This document shows positions 37,374 to 45,547 of a stretch of DNA of 64,000 nt, piece after piece (positions within the stretch are counted from its first letter, which is position 1; every line of letters begins with the position of its first letter). The stretch is taken from positions 805,001 to 869,000 of the forward strand of contig NZ_CP043506.1 in assembly GCF_008365315.1 (NCBI RefSeq). Direction: 5' to 3'. Below the pieces are notes generated by a model that had not been told where the DNA came from, ran no database searches, and saw nothing but the letters and a program-made list of their open reading frames with translations. Position numbers and translations under genes: made by a program. This DNA is from Acetobacter vaccinii. Lineage in GTDB: Bacteria; Pseudomonadota; Alphaproteobacteria; Acetobacterales; Acetobacteraceae.

Positions 37374-39728
37374 TCAGGATTTCTGGGTGCTGCGGCGTGC
37401 GCGGCTCTGCTGCCGCAGGACACTTTCAATCCAGTCATTCAACTGGCGGGTTGTGTCCTCGGCCTCCTCCCGATCGGGATAGAACTCGGGAAAACGCAGT
37501 GCCAGCCAGCGCCAGGCCACAAGGCGCTTGTGGCGCTTTTCAGCCCGTTCCAGCTCCTCACGCCCCGCACGGTCGGCCGCAGGCAGGCGCCCGGTGCCCG
37601 GTGGGGGCACACGCCGCCCGGCGGCATGGTCGGCAGCCCAGCCCACAAGGCGGCGGATGCCATTGTCCCGGTCATCCACCGGGCACATGGCGTAAGACCA
37701 GCGCGTAGCAAGGTCTAGCGTCTCCACCCCTTCCAGCGCGGAGGCAATGGCAAAGGCCTGCTCCATATCCGCCAGACGGTAGTTGGGGTCATCCTTACGC
37801 AGCACGGCGCGGCGAATACGGGACAGAACGCCATACAGGCTCTGCGACCCGATTTCCGACGCCACAGCCTTCACAATATCCACGTCCGGCTGCACGAAGG
37901 GGCGCAGGTCTTCCGGTATTTCTGCATCCGCCTCAAGCTGGCGGCGCACAAAAGTGGGGCTGCCCGCACCGGACAGTACCGCCACCACACCGGCCTCGTG
38001 CTTGCCAAAACGCCCTGCACGCCCGCCAATCTGCTTGACTTCCTGCACGCTCAGATCACGCGTTTCGCGGCCATCGTATTTGCGGAGTGATGCAAACACC
38101 ACCCGCTTGATGGACAGGTTAAGCCCCATGCCAATGGCATCGGTCGCCACCAGAATATCAGCCTGCCCACTGTTAAACCGCTGGGCCTCCGCCCGGCGCA
38201 CTTCGGGGCTGAGCGCACCGTACACAACCGCAACCCGGCGGCCATGCTGCATAAGGGCTGCGCGCAGGTCCAGCACCTCCCGGCGGGAGAAAGCGATCAG
38301 CGCATCACCCTGGCTCAGTTCCGTCAGGCGCACACTCTGGCTGGCAGCATGCAGGGGGCTTTTGCGTTCGAGCGAAATTTCATCCAGCGGGTCGCCGCAG
38401 AGTTCGGCAATGCGCCGCACCATGGGAATACAGTCAGGTGCGCCCAGAACATACAGGTGCCGGGCTGGCACCCCCATGATGGCGGCTGTCCACGCGGCCC
38501 CTCGGTCGGTGTCGAAGAGCATTTGTGCTTCGTCAATAATGGCAACATCGACGGGGTTGTAGAAGGGGCACATCTCGACCGTGGCCGCCAGATGGCGGCT
38601 GCCGGGCACAAGAATACGCTCCTCCCCTGTTGCCAGCGATGCCTCAACCCCGCGCGCGGCCAGCGCCTCGCGGAATTCATGCGCCAGCAGCCGCAACGGG
38701 GCCAGGGCCAGCCCACTTTCGGCCTGGGCCAGCGCATTCAGCGCCGTATAGGACTTGCCGGAGTTGGTTGGCCCCGTCACCAGCGTAATCCGCCGGTTCA
38801 AGGCCCGCGCAGTCCGGAAATGCGCGGCGTAACGGTCCAGCGCAGCCACACGGGCAATCACGGCGTTGGCCACCTTGCGGCCCATATCCGGGGCCACATG
38901 CCCGACACTGGGGGGCGTATCGTCGCCCTTGCTGTCGCGCCGCCATTCCACCAGCTTGCCGCGCAGGGCCACAAGCTGGATCGGGTCGAATTCCCACTTC
39001 TCGCGCCCACCGGCCTCACGCAGCTTGCGGGCTACGGGCAGACGGTTTTCCGCAATCCAGCGCAGGGCTTCCCGGCCGGAGCAATGCAGCAGGCGCGGTA
39101 CCTCGCTAAAAGGTACCAGGCTTTCTTCCCACGCGCGAAGCTGCTCTTCTTCCTGCTCGCGGCGTTCGCGGCCGGTCTGCTCAATGGTTGTCGCGGTGTG
39201 CTGGCGCTGGCGCTCCTCGCTCAGCAGGGTATCCAGAAAGGGATCACCCTCAGGCAGGCCAAAGGCGACGGCCACTGCCATAAGCAGCAGTTCGGTCTGG
39301 GCAGGCGATGGCACGCGCCCGGTGTCCACCAGGTCAGCCCGCACACTTTCAAAGGCGGCACGCGGGGTTGCGCCGTATCCGCGCAATCGGGCCATGGCCA
39401 CAGGGGCCAGAGCGTTTTCCAATGTCTGGTCGTCGGGCTCCGGGTTTGTCACCGTTGCCGCGGCTTCCTCCATCTCCTCCCGCGTGATCCAGATCCGCCC
39501 GCTGCGGCGGGTGCGGTCCAGCAGGCGCGACACCCATTTGCGCCGCCGCACAAGGCACAGCACATGGCGGTAAGTGTCGTCGGGCACATCCCGCGCGCCA
39601 GGGGCCAGGGCGCGGGCCAGCCTGCGCAGGACCTCGTGTTCTTCCTTGGCTTCGGGGGCAAGGCCGGTACGGCGCATGACCTGGGCAAGCGCGTCACGCG
39701 CGGGGGAGGCTGAATGGTCTGATGTCAT
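37374..39728 (-). CDS. Suv3-like DExH/D-box RNA helicase, copy 1
   Basis: A 784-residue superfamily 2 helicase resembling mitochondrial SUV3. Walker A is GPTNSGKSYTALNAL, the Walker B box is IIDEAQML, and motifs V-VI are LVATDAIGMGLNLSIKRVVFAS and QIGGRAGRFG. An N-terminal region of about 300 residues, charged with a coiled-coil-like stretch (EERQRQHTATTIEQTGRERR), precedes the helicase core and is absent from copy 2. The C-terminus is basic. SUV3 works with an exoribonuclease in RNA turnover in mitochondria. A second Suv3-like gene lies at 50.9 kb. Confidence 0.88.
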   Translation of the reverse strand: MTSDHSASPARDALAQVMRRTGLAPEAKEEHEVLRRLARALAPGARDVPDDTYRHVLCLVRRRKWVSRLLDRTRRSGRIWITREEMEEAAATVTNPEPDDQTLENALAPVAMARLRGYGATPRAAFESVRADLVDTGRVPSPAQTELLLMAVAVAFGLPEGDPFLDTLLSEERQRQHTATTIEQTGRERREQEEEQLRAWEESLVPFSEVPRLLHCSGREALRWIAENRLPVARKLREAGGREKWEFDPIQLVALRGKLVEWRRDSKGDDTPPSVGHVAPDMGRKVANAVIARVAALDRYAAHFRTARALNRRITLVTGPTNSGKSYTALNALAQAESGLALAPLRLLAHEFREALAARGVEASLATGEERILVPGSRHLAATVEMCPFYNPVDVAIIDEAQMLFDTDRGAAWTAAIMGVPARHLYVLGAPDCIPMVRRIAELCGDPLDEISLERKSPLHAASQSVRLTELSQGDALIAFSRREVLDLRAALMQHGRRVAVVYGALSPEVRRAEAQRFNSGQADILVATDAIGMGLNLSIKRVVFASLRKYDGRETRDLSVQEVKQIGGRAGRFGKHEAGVVAVLSGAGSPTFVRRQLEADAEIPEDLRPFVQPDVDIVKAVASEIGSQSLYGVLSRIRRAVLRKDDPNYRLADMEQAFAIASALEGVETLDLATRWSYAMCPVDDRDNGIRRLVGWAADHAAGRRVPPPGTGRLPAADRAGREELERAEKRHKRLVAWRWLALRFPEFYPDREEAEDTTRQLNDWIESVLRQQSRARRSTQKS

Positions 39729-40090
39729 GCGCTACTCTTGCGTCAGGACGGACGCGGGAACAATGCTCCACCCCGGCCTGAAAGAAAAATTTCAAGCGGC
39801 CCTGCACCCGCGGCACTGGACCACAGCGCACTTGGGCCTTGCTATAAAGCCGATCCTGTGTCCATTCTGCGCGCCGGTGGCGAGAAATATGGCTTCCGGC
39901 CTGGGCGGTGGTGTGGTGTGCCGTGCCACATGTGCTTACGCCCTTGTGTGGCATGGACACCCGTTACAGCCCGCGCCCTTTCCCATAAAACCGCCACCAA
40001 AGCATTGCGATGCCTCCCGCGCCAGACCATACCCCGGCCGGGCGGAGCACGCCTGTCCTGACCTGCTGCATGCGGAGTACAAAGCAGTCC
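39729..40090. other. Divergent intergenic region between Suv3-like gene and fpr
   Basis: This 362-bp region separates two divergently transcribed genes and should hold both promoters. A TATAAAG element lies near 39842. Overlapping open frames on both strands lack ribosome sites. No RNA gene was recognised. Confidence 0.35.
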
Positions 40091-40987
40091 ATGTCCGAAA
40101 CCATTGCCGCAAACGCCGTTCTTCCCAAGGTATCCGAATCCGAAGCCCCCAGTGGCCTGCTGCCTGTTGACGGCCAGGAGGGTGTGTGGCGCCTTGCCCC
40201 CCCCACCAAGGAATACGGCCACCTTTACCCCGCCAAGGTGCTGACCGTGCACCACTGGACCGACAGGCTGTTCAGCTTCACCACCACGCGTGATCCGGGC
40301 CTGCGCTTCGAAAACGGGCAGTTTGCCATGATCGGCATTGAGGTGGACGGCAAACCGCTGCTGCGCGCCTACTCCATTGCCTCGCCCAACTATGCTGACG
40401 AAATGGAGTTTCTCTCCATTGCCGTGCCCGATGGCCCGCTGACCTCGCGCCTGCGCCACGTCAAGGTGGGTGACACCGTGCTGATCGGCCGCAAGCCCAC
40501 TGGCACGCTGCTGCTGGACAACCTGCGCCCCGGCCGTAACCTGTATTTCCTGTCCACTGGCACCGGGCTTGCCCCGTTCATGAGCCTGATCAAGGACCCG
40601 GAATGCTATGAGCGTTATGACCGCGTGATCCTGACCCATACGGTGCGCGTGTCGGGTGAACTGGCTTACGCCAACCACATCCGCCACGAACTGCCGCAGC
40701 ATGAGTTCCTGGGGGAAGATATCGCAGCCAAGCTGCTGTATTACCCCGCCGTCACGCGTGAAGACTTTGCCGTGACCGAGCGCATTACCAAGCTGATCGA
40801 ATCCGGCAAGATCTTCACCGACCTGAACATCCCCGAGCTCGACCCCGAGCATGACCGGGTGATGATCTGCGGGTCGCCTGAAATGCTGGCCGACACCGAA
40901 GCCCTGCTGGAAGCCCGTGGCTTTGACGAAGGCAACATGACCACCCCTGGCGCGTATGTGGTGGAAAAGGCTTTCGCCGAACGCTAA
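40091..40987 (+). CDS. fpr: Ferredoxin/flavodoxin-NADP+ reductase
   Basis: A 298-residue FAD enzyme that moves electrons between NADPH and ferredoxin or flavodoxin. The FAD motif RAYSIASPN, the NADP site STGTGLAPFMSLIKDPE, and the C-terminal AYVVEKAFAER are typical of bacterial subclass I reductases. The N-terminus has about 30 extra residues before EGVWRL. The ATG at 40091 (MSETIAANAV) was chosen; an upstream ATG at 40010 would add 27 residues of unlike composition. Followed by gor after 44 bp, probably one operon. A ferredoxin gene lies at 53.6 kb. Confidence 0.92.
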   Translation: MSETIAANAVLPKVSESEAPSGLLPVDGQEGVWRLAPPTKEYGHLYPAKVLTVHHWTDRLFSFTTTRDPGLRFENGQFAMIGIEVDGKPLLRAYSIASPNYADEMEFLSIAVPDGPLTSRLRHVKVGDTVLIGRKPTGTLLLDNLRPGRNLYFLSTGTGLAPFMSLIKDPECYERYDRVILTHTVRVSGELAYANHIRHELPQHEFLGEDIAAKLLYYPAVTREDFAVTERITKLIESGKIFTDLNIPELDPEHDRVMICGSPEMLADTEALLEARGFDEGNMTTPGAYVVEKAFAER

Positions 40988-41031
40988 AACCCAGCCAGAC
41001 ACACACCAGCACAACACAGGAGCCACGCGCC

Positions 41032-42429
41032 ATGGCCTATGATTTTGATCTTCTTGTCATCGGGGCGGGGTCCGGTGGTGTGCGGTGTGCACGCATAGCG
41101 GCAAGCTATGGGGCACGCGTAGCGGTGGCCGAAAGCCGCCACTGGGGTGGCACCTGTGTCAACCTGGGCTGCGTGCCCAAAAAGCTGTTTGTACAGGCCA
41201 GTGAATTTGGTGATATTGCCCGTGACAGCCACGGCTTTGGCTGGAACACCCAGCCCGGCACCCACGACTGGCCCAGCCTGATTGCCGCCAAGGACCGTGA
41301 AATCACACGGCTGAACGGCATTTATGTCTCCATGCTGGAAAAAGCAGGAGTCACACTGCTGACTGGCCATGCCCGCTTTGTGGACAGCCACACCCTGCGC
41401 ATAGACCCCGCGGCGCTGGACCCCGACGCCACGCCGCGCACGGTCACAGCCGAGCGCATTGTTATTGCCACCGGCTCCACCCCGGTCCGGCCCGACATCC
41501 CCGGTGCGGAACTGGCCATTACCTCGGACGAGGCCTTCCACCTGCCCCAGCGCCCCGAGCGGGTCGTCATTGTAGGCAGTGGTTATATCGGGATCGAATT
41601 TGCCGGCATTTTTGCCGGGCTGGGGTCCAAGGTAGACCTGATCTATCGCCGCGACCTGCCCCTGCGTGGGTTTGATGAGGACATGCGCACAGCACTGGCC
41701 GAGGCCATTACAACGCGCGGCATTACCCAGCACGCCCATGCCAACCCGACCCGGATCACGCAGGAGGGGGCAGAGTATGCTGTCACCCTCGATAACGGTC
41801 AGACCCTGCGGGCGGACTGCGTTTTTCTGGCAACGGGCCGCCGCCCCAAGATTGACGGGCTGGGGCTGGAAAATACCACCATCACCACAGCCGACTCTGG
41901 CCGGATCGTGGTTGATGCCCACAGCCAGACCACCCAGCCCGGCGTTTACGCCATTGGGGATGTGACAGACCGCATCAACCTGACCCCCGTGGCCATTGCC
42001 GAAGGGCACATCCTGGCCGACAGCCTGTTTGGCAGCGCGCCCCCACGGCAGTGGTCGTTTAACACAACACCCAAGGCTGTCTTCTTCTCGCCCCCTCTGG
42101 CCACTGTAGGGCTGACAGAGGCGGAAGCCGCGCAGACTGGCGCTGTTGATGTCTACATGACCCGCTTTACCCCCATGCGCCACACGCTGGGTGGCCGCAA
42201 GGACCGCAAGACCGTCATGAAACTGGTGGTCGCGCAGGACAGCCAGAAAGTGGTGGGCGTGCATATTCTGGGGGATGATGCCCCGGAGATGCTTCAGGCC
42301 GTGGCCATTGCCGTCACCGCCGGGCTGACCAAGGCGGATTTTGACCGCACCATTGGCATCCACCCCACCTCGGCGGAAGAGCTGGTGACACTGCGTACCC
42401 GTACGCGTGAGACCCCGCATACACCCTGA
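41032..42429 (+). CDS. gor: Glutathione-disulfide reductase
   Basis: A 465-residue FAD flavoprotein disulfide reductase. FAD motif VIGAGSGGVRCARIAA, redox pair C42 and C47 in GGTCVNLGCVPKK, NADPH fold VVIVGSGYIGIEFAGIFAGLG with R residues after it (YRRDLPLRG), second FAD motif GVYAIGDVTDRINLTPVAI, and the catalytic His-Glu in GIHPTSAEE. This fits glutathione reductase rather than dihydrolipoamide dehydrogenase because of the arginines after the NADPH motif and the SGGVR start. It sits between fpr and pyrC, same strand. Confidence 0.93.
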   Translation: MAYDFDLLVIGAGSGGVRCARIAASYGARVAVAESRHWGGTCVNLGCVPKKLFVQASEFGDIARDSHGFGWNTQPGTHDWPSLIAAKDREITRLNGIYVSMLEKAGVTLLTGHARFVDSHTLRIDPAALDPDATPRTVTAERIVIATGSTPVRPDIPGAELAITSDEAFHLPQRPERVVIVGSGYIGIEFAGIFAGLGSKVDLIYRRDLPLRGFDEDMRTALAEAITTRGITQHAHANPTRITQEGAEYAVTLDNGQTLRADCVFLATGRRPKIDGLGLENTTITTADSGRIVVDAHSQTTQPGVYAIGDVTDRINLTPVAIAEGHILADSLFGSAPPRQWSFNTTPKAVFFSPPLATVGLTEAEAAQTGAVDVYMTRFTPMRHTLGGRKDRKTVMKLVVAQDSQKVVGVHILGDDAPEMLQAVAIAVTAGLTKADFDRTIGIHPTSAEELVTLRTRTRETPHTP

Positions 42430-42477
42430 TACGCCGCCCAGATACCGCGACCCGACATAACAGCAAGGACAACAGCC

Positions 42478-43842
42478 GTGGCCTCTTCCGACCGTACCAC
42501 CCACCCGATAACAGGCAGCCATGATCTGGCGCTTAAAAACGGTTCGGTCGTGCTGCCAGATGGCACGGTGCAGACGACTGTTTATGTGCGTGACGGCATG
42601 GTCAGCGCCATCGGGGGGGAAGCCCCCGCCGCCCGCGTGGTGGATTGTACAGGCCTGACCATTCTGCCCGGCGTGATTGACACGCAGGTCCATTTCCGGG
42701 AACCCGGCGCGGAAGAAAACGAAGACCTTGAAACCGGCAGCCGCTCGGCGGTGCTGGGGGGTGTGACCGGCGTTTTTGAAATGCCCAACACCAAGCCCAC
42801 CACCTCCACCCCGCAGGCCGTGGCCGACAAGCTGGCGCGGGCGCGCAACCGCATGTGGTGCGAACACGCCTTTTACGTCGGCGCCACCATCGACAATGCG
42901 GACGAGTGCGGTGCGCTGGAAAAACTGCCCGGCACGGCGGGTATCAAGGTGTTCATGGGCTCTTCGACCGGGAACCTGCTGGTTTCGGAAGATTCCATGC
43001 TGGAGCGTGTCCTGCGCTCCGGCCAGCGCCGCGTGGCCATCCATGCCGAGGACGAAGCCCGCCTGAAAGACCGTATGGGGGAGCGCGTTGATAACGACCC
43101 CTCCTCCCACCCGGTCTGGCGTGACGACACAACCGCGCTGCGTGCCACCCAGCGCGTGCTGGACCTGGCCCGCAAGACCGGCCGCCGGGTGCATATCCTG
43201 CATGTGACCACCCCGGCCGAGCTGGAACTGATTGCCCGCAACCGCGACATTGCAAGTTGTGAACTGACCCCCCAGCACCTGACACTGGCTGCTGAGGAGG
43301 CCTACCCCCGCCTTGGCACCTTTGCCCAGATGAACCCGCCCATCCGCTCCGCCGCCCATCGTGACGGGCTGTGGCACTGGGTTGGGCAGGGCCTGCCCGA
43401 TGTTATTGGCTCCGACCATGCCCCCCACAGCCGCGAGGCCAAGGCCAAGCCCTATCCGGCCTCCCCCTCCGGCATGCCGGGTGTGCAGACCCTGCTGCCG
43501 CTCATGCTCAACCACGTTGCCCACCACAGGCTGAGCCTGCGCCGCCTGGTGGACCTAACATCGGCTGGCCCGCAAAGACTGTTCGGGCTGGTCCGCAAAG
43601 GCCGCATTGCCGTGGGCTATGATGCCGACTTTACAATCGTGGACCTCAAGGCCCAGTGGACCATCAAAGAAGACTGGCTGGCCTCGCGCTGTGGCTGGTC
43701 GCCCTTTACGGGGGAAACGGTAACCGGCAAGCCGGTTGGCACGATTATCCGTGGCCATCAGGTCATGTGGGAAGGCACGCTGGCCGACAAGGCTGTGGGT
43801 GAGCCTTTCCGTTTTGATTCAACCGACCGCCCTGCCTCCTGA
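42478..43842 (+). CDS. pyrC: Dihydroorotase
   Basis: A 454-residue amidohydrolase for the third step of pyrimidine synthesis (carbamoyl aspartate to dihydroorotate). Metal ligands are in DTQVHFREPG, HAEDE, HILHVTT and SDHAPH, with GIKVFMGSSTGNLL after the first pair. The HFREPG start and length match the class I/hydantoinase-like dihydroorotases found in alphaproteobacteria. GTG start with AAGGA 8 bases upstream. Its terminator directly follows. Dihydropyrimidinase-type alternatives are less likely because of the HFREPG and GVTGVFEMPNT motifs. Confidence 0.92.
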   Translation: MASSDRTTHPITGSHDLALKNGSVVLPDGTVQTTVYVRDGMVSAIGGEAPAARVVDCTGLTILPGVIDTQVHFREPGAEENEDLETGSRSAVLGGVTGVFEMPNTKPTTSTPQAVADKLARARNRMWCEHAFYVGATIDNADECGALEKLPGTAGIKVFMGSSTGNLLVSEDSMLERVLRSGQRRVAIHAEDEARLKDRMGERVDNDPSSHPVWRDDTTALRATQRVLDLARKTGRRVHILHVTTPAELELIARNRDIASCELTPQHLTLAAEEAYPRLGTFAQMNPPIRSAAHRDGLWHWVGQGLPDVIGSDHAPHSREAKAKPYPASPSGMPGVQTLLPLMLNHVAHHRLSLRRLVDLTSAGPQRLFGLVRKGRIAVGYDADFTIVDLKAQWTIKEDWLASRCGWSPFTGETVTGKPVGTIIRGHQVMWEGTLADKAVGEPFRFDSTDRPAS

Positions 43843-43868
43843 GGGCACACCGGCCAGAGGCTCCAAAC

Positions 43869-43905
43869 AAAAACCCCCGCGTGGCTCCGGCCCGCGGGGG
43901 TTTTT
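43869..43905. terminator. Bidirectional terminator between pyrC and a convergent gene
   Basis: An inverted repeat, AAAAACCCCCGCG and CGCGGGGGTTTTT around an 11-base loop, flanked by A and T tracts. Confidence 0.92.
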
Positions 43906-43914
43906 GTTGACCGC

Positions 43915-44379
43915 TTAGGGGAAAGCGGAGTGACGGAAGGGAAACCCGTCCACTATCATCCGCAGCGGCGCGAATTCCTTGGTCGAGAAATTCTGCATAT
44001 GCACCTGTGTGCCATCGGGGGATTCGACAAACACCGTATCGTTCCAGTCCGCGGCACTAATGCCTGTCCACAGCGTTATGGCCAGCACATCCACCCCATT
44101 GGCGTCCTTGAGGACAAAGCGCGCATCGCCCGATGACGGCGGCGTGCGGCTGACAGGCCCCCAGCCTGACTTATGAGCCTTCAGCCAGTCGTTCAGGGTA
44201 TGAATATCCTCGGCATCGAGCACATGGTTGCGCCGCATGGGGCCGACCTCAATCGTGCCGCTGGCCACTTCTGGCAGAACAACAGGTTTGAAGTTGGGCA
44301 GCGCCACCCACCAGATCAGTGCCGCTGTTGTCATGGTAAAAATCAGAAAGCCGATAATAAAGGCGGTTTCCTTACGCAT
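43915..44379 (-). CDS. Hypothetical single-pass membrane protein
   Basis: I do not recognise this 154-residue protein. One N-terminal hydrophobic segment (about 8-27, FIIGFLIFTMTTAALIWWVA) is an inner-membrane anchor or uncleaved signal, followed by a soluble, probably periplasmic domain with WNDTVFVESPDGTQVHMQNFS. It sits 9 bp downstream of the DegT-type aminotransferase gene on the same strand and may belong to the envelope-sugar operon. Confidence 0.7.
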   Translation of the reverse strand: MRKETAFIIGFLIFTMTTAALIWWVALPNFKPVVLPEVASGTIEVGPMRRNHVLDAEDIHTLNDWLKAHKSGWGPVSRTPPSSGDARFVLKDANGVDVLAITLWTGISAADWNDTVFVESPDGTQVHMQNFSTKEFAPLRMIVDGFPFRHSAFP

Positions 44380-44388
44380 AATGCTCTC

Positions 44389-45543
44389 CTAGCCCCGCAC
44401 CGCAGCAATAACACGCGCTACGTCCTCATCCGTCAGTTCCGGGTGGATGGGCAGCGCCAGAATACGCCCGGCTAGGTCTTCCGACACAGGCAGGGTCGTG
44501 CCGTCATGGTGCGGACGGTAGGCAGGCTGCCAGTGCAGCGGCAACGGGTAATAGATGGCCGATGGCACACCCTGCACCTTCAGCCTGTCCTGCAGGGCCG
44601 TGCGCTCGGCCGTGTCCTTGAGCAGGATTGCGTAAATCGCCCAGGCGCTGCGGCTGTCTGGCACGCGTACAGGCACCTGCACACTGCCCGCAAGCCCGCT
44701 GTCATACGCGCAGGCAATGGCCTCACGCCGGTCAAGCTCGGCCTGAAAGCCATCCAGCTTGGCCAGCAGCACAGCCGCCTGCAAGGTGTCCAGCCGCCCG
44801 TTCATGCCTGTACGCAGCACTTCGTAACGGGTAGTGCCTTCCCCATGGGTCCGCAGCGAGCGGTAGAGTGCAGCCCGCTCGGGGTCATCCGTCAGGATCG
44901 CCCCGCCATCCCCATACCCACCCAGTGGTTTGGAGGGGAAAAACGACAGGGTTGTGGCTGTGGCCTCCCGCCCCAGCGGCTGGCCTGCCTGCACTGCACC
45001 AAAGGACTGGGCACAGTCAGACAACAGGAACAGCCCTTCCTCCTCCGCAATGGCACGCAGGGCGGCCCAGGGGGCTGGCTGGCCAAACAGGTCCACCCCC
45101 ACAATGGCCCGTGGGCGCAGCGTACCCTGGGCACGCACGGCACGAATACGCGCCCGCAGGTGGTCCGGGTCGATCTGGAACGTGTCGGGGTCCACATCCA
45201 CAAACACCGGGGTTGCCCCCAGCACCAGCGGCACCTCCGCCGTGGCGGTGTAGGTAAAGGCGGGCAGAAACACGGCGTCGCCCCGGCCTATGCCTTCCGC
45301 CATCATCACAATCTGCAAGGCATCCGTGCCAGAGGACACGCCCACGCACTCACGCGCGCCGCACCACTGGGCCAGACGGCCTTCCAGCTCCTCCACTTCC
45401 GGCCCCATGACAAAGCGGCAATGCGCCAGCACGGTATCCAGCCGCTGGCGCAGGGCCGGGCCAAGCCGCTTCTGCTGGGCTGCCAGATCAAGAAACGCGA
45501 TGGGCCTTGTGTCTGAACTCTTCATTCCCTCACCCGATTTCAT
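44389..45543 (-). CDS. DegT/DnrJ/EryC1/StrS-family sugar aminotransferase
   Basis: A 384-residue PLP enzyme that transfers an amino group to a keto-sugar nucleotide. The fold is shown by IAFLDLAAQQKRLGPALRQRL, SSGTDALQIVMMAEGIGRGD, PAFTYTATAEVPLVLGATPVFVDVDPDTF, and the PLP lysine in SFFPSKPLGGYGDGG. The ATG at 45543 lies 4 bases after the upstream stop and was chosen over a longer frame overlapping that gene. The neighbouring 4,6-dehydratase suggests the pair makes a UDP-4-amino-4,6-dideoxy sugar (PglE/WecE-like), an inference from context. Confidence 0.92.
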   Translation of the reverse strand: MKSGEGMKSSDTRPIAFLDLAAQQKRLGPALRQRLDTVLAHCRFVMGPEVEELEGRLAQWCGARECVGVSSGTDALQIVMMAEGIGRGDAVFLPAFTYTATAEVPLVLGATPVFVDVDPDTFQIDPDHLRARIRAVRAQGTLRPRAIVGVDLFGQPAPWAALRAIAEEEGLFLLSDCAQSFGAVQAGQPLGREATATTLSFFPSKPLGGYGDGGAILTDDPERAALYRSLRTHGEGTTRYEVLRTGMNGRLDTLQAAVLLAKLDGFQAELDRREAIACAYDSGLAGSVQVPVRVPDSRSAWAIYAILLKDTAERTALQDRLKVQGVPSAIYYPLPLHWQPAYRPHHDGTTLPVSEDLAGRILALPIHPELTDEDVARVIAAVRG

Positions 45544-45547
45544 GCCA

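Noticed and set aside
40984..43527. Long open frame (847 codons) antisense to gor and pyrC
   Set aside because: Covers two certain genes in the opposite strand and shows only low-complexity Gly/Gln/His composition.
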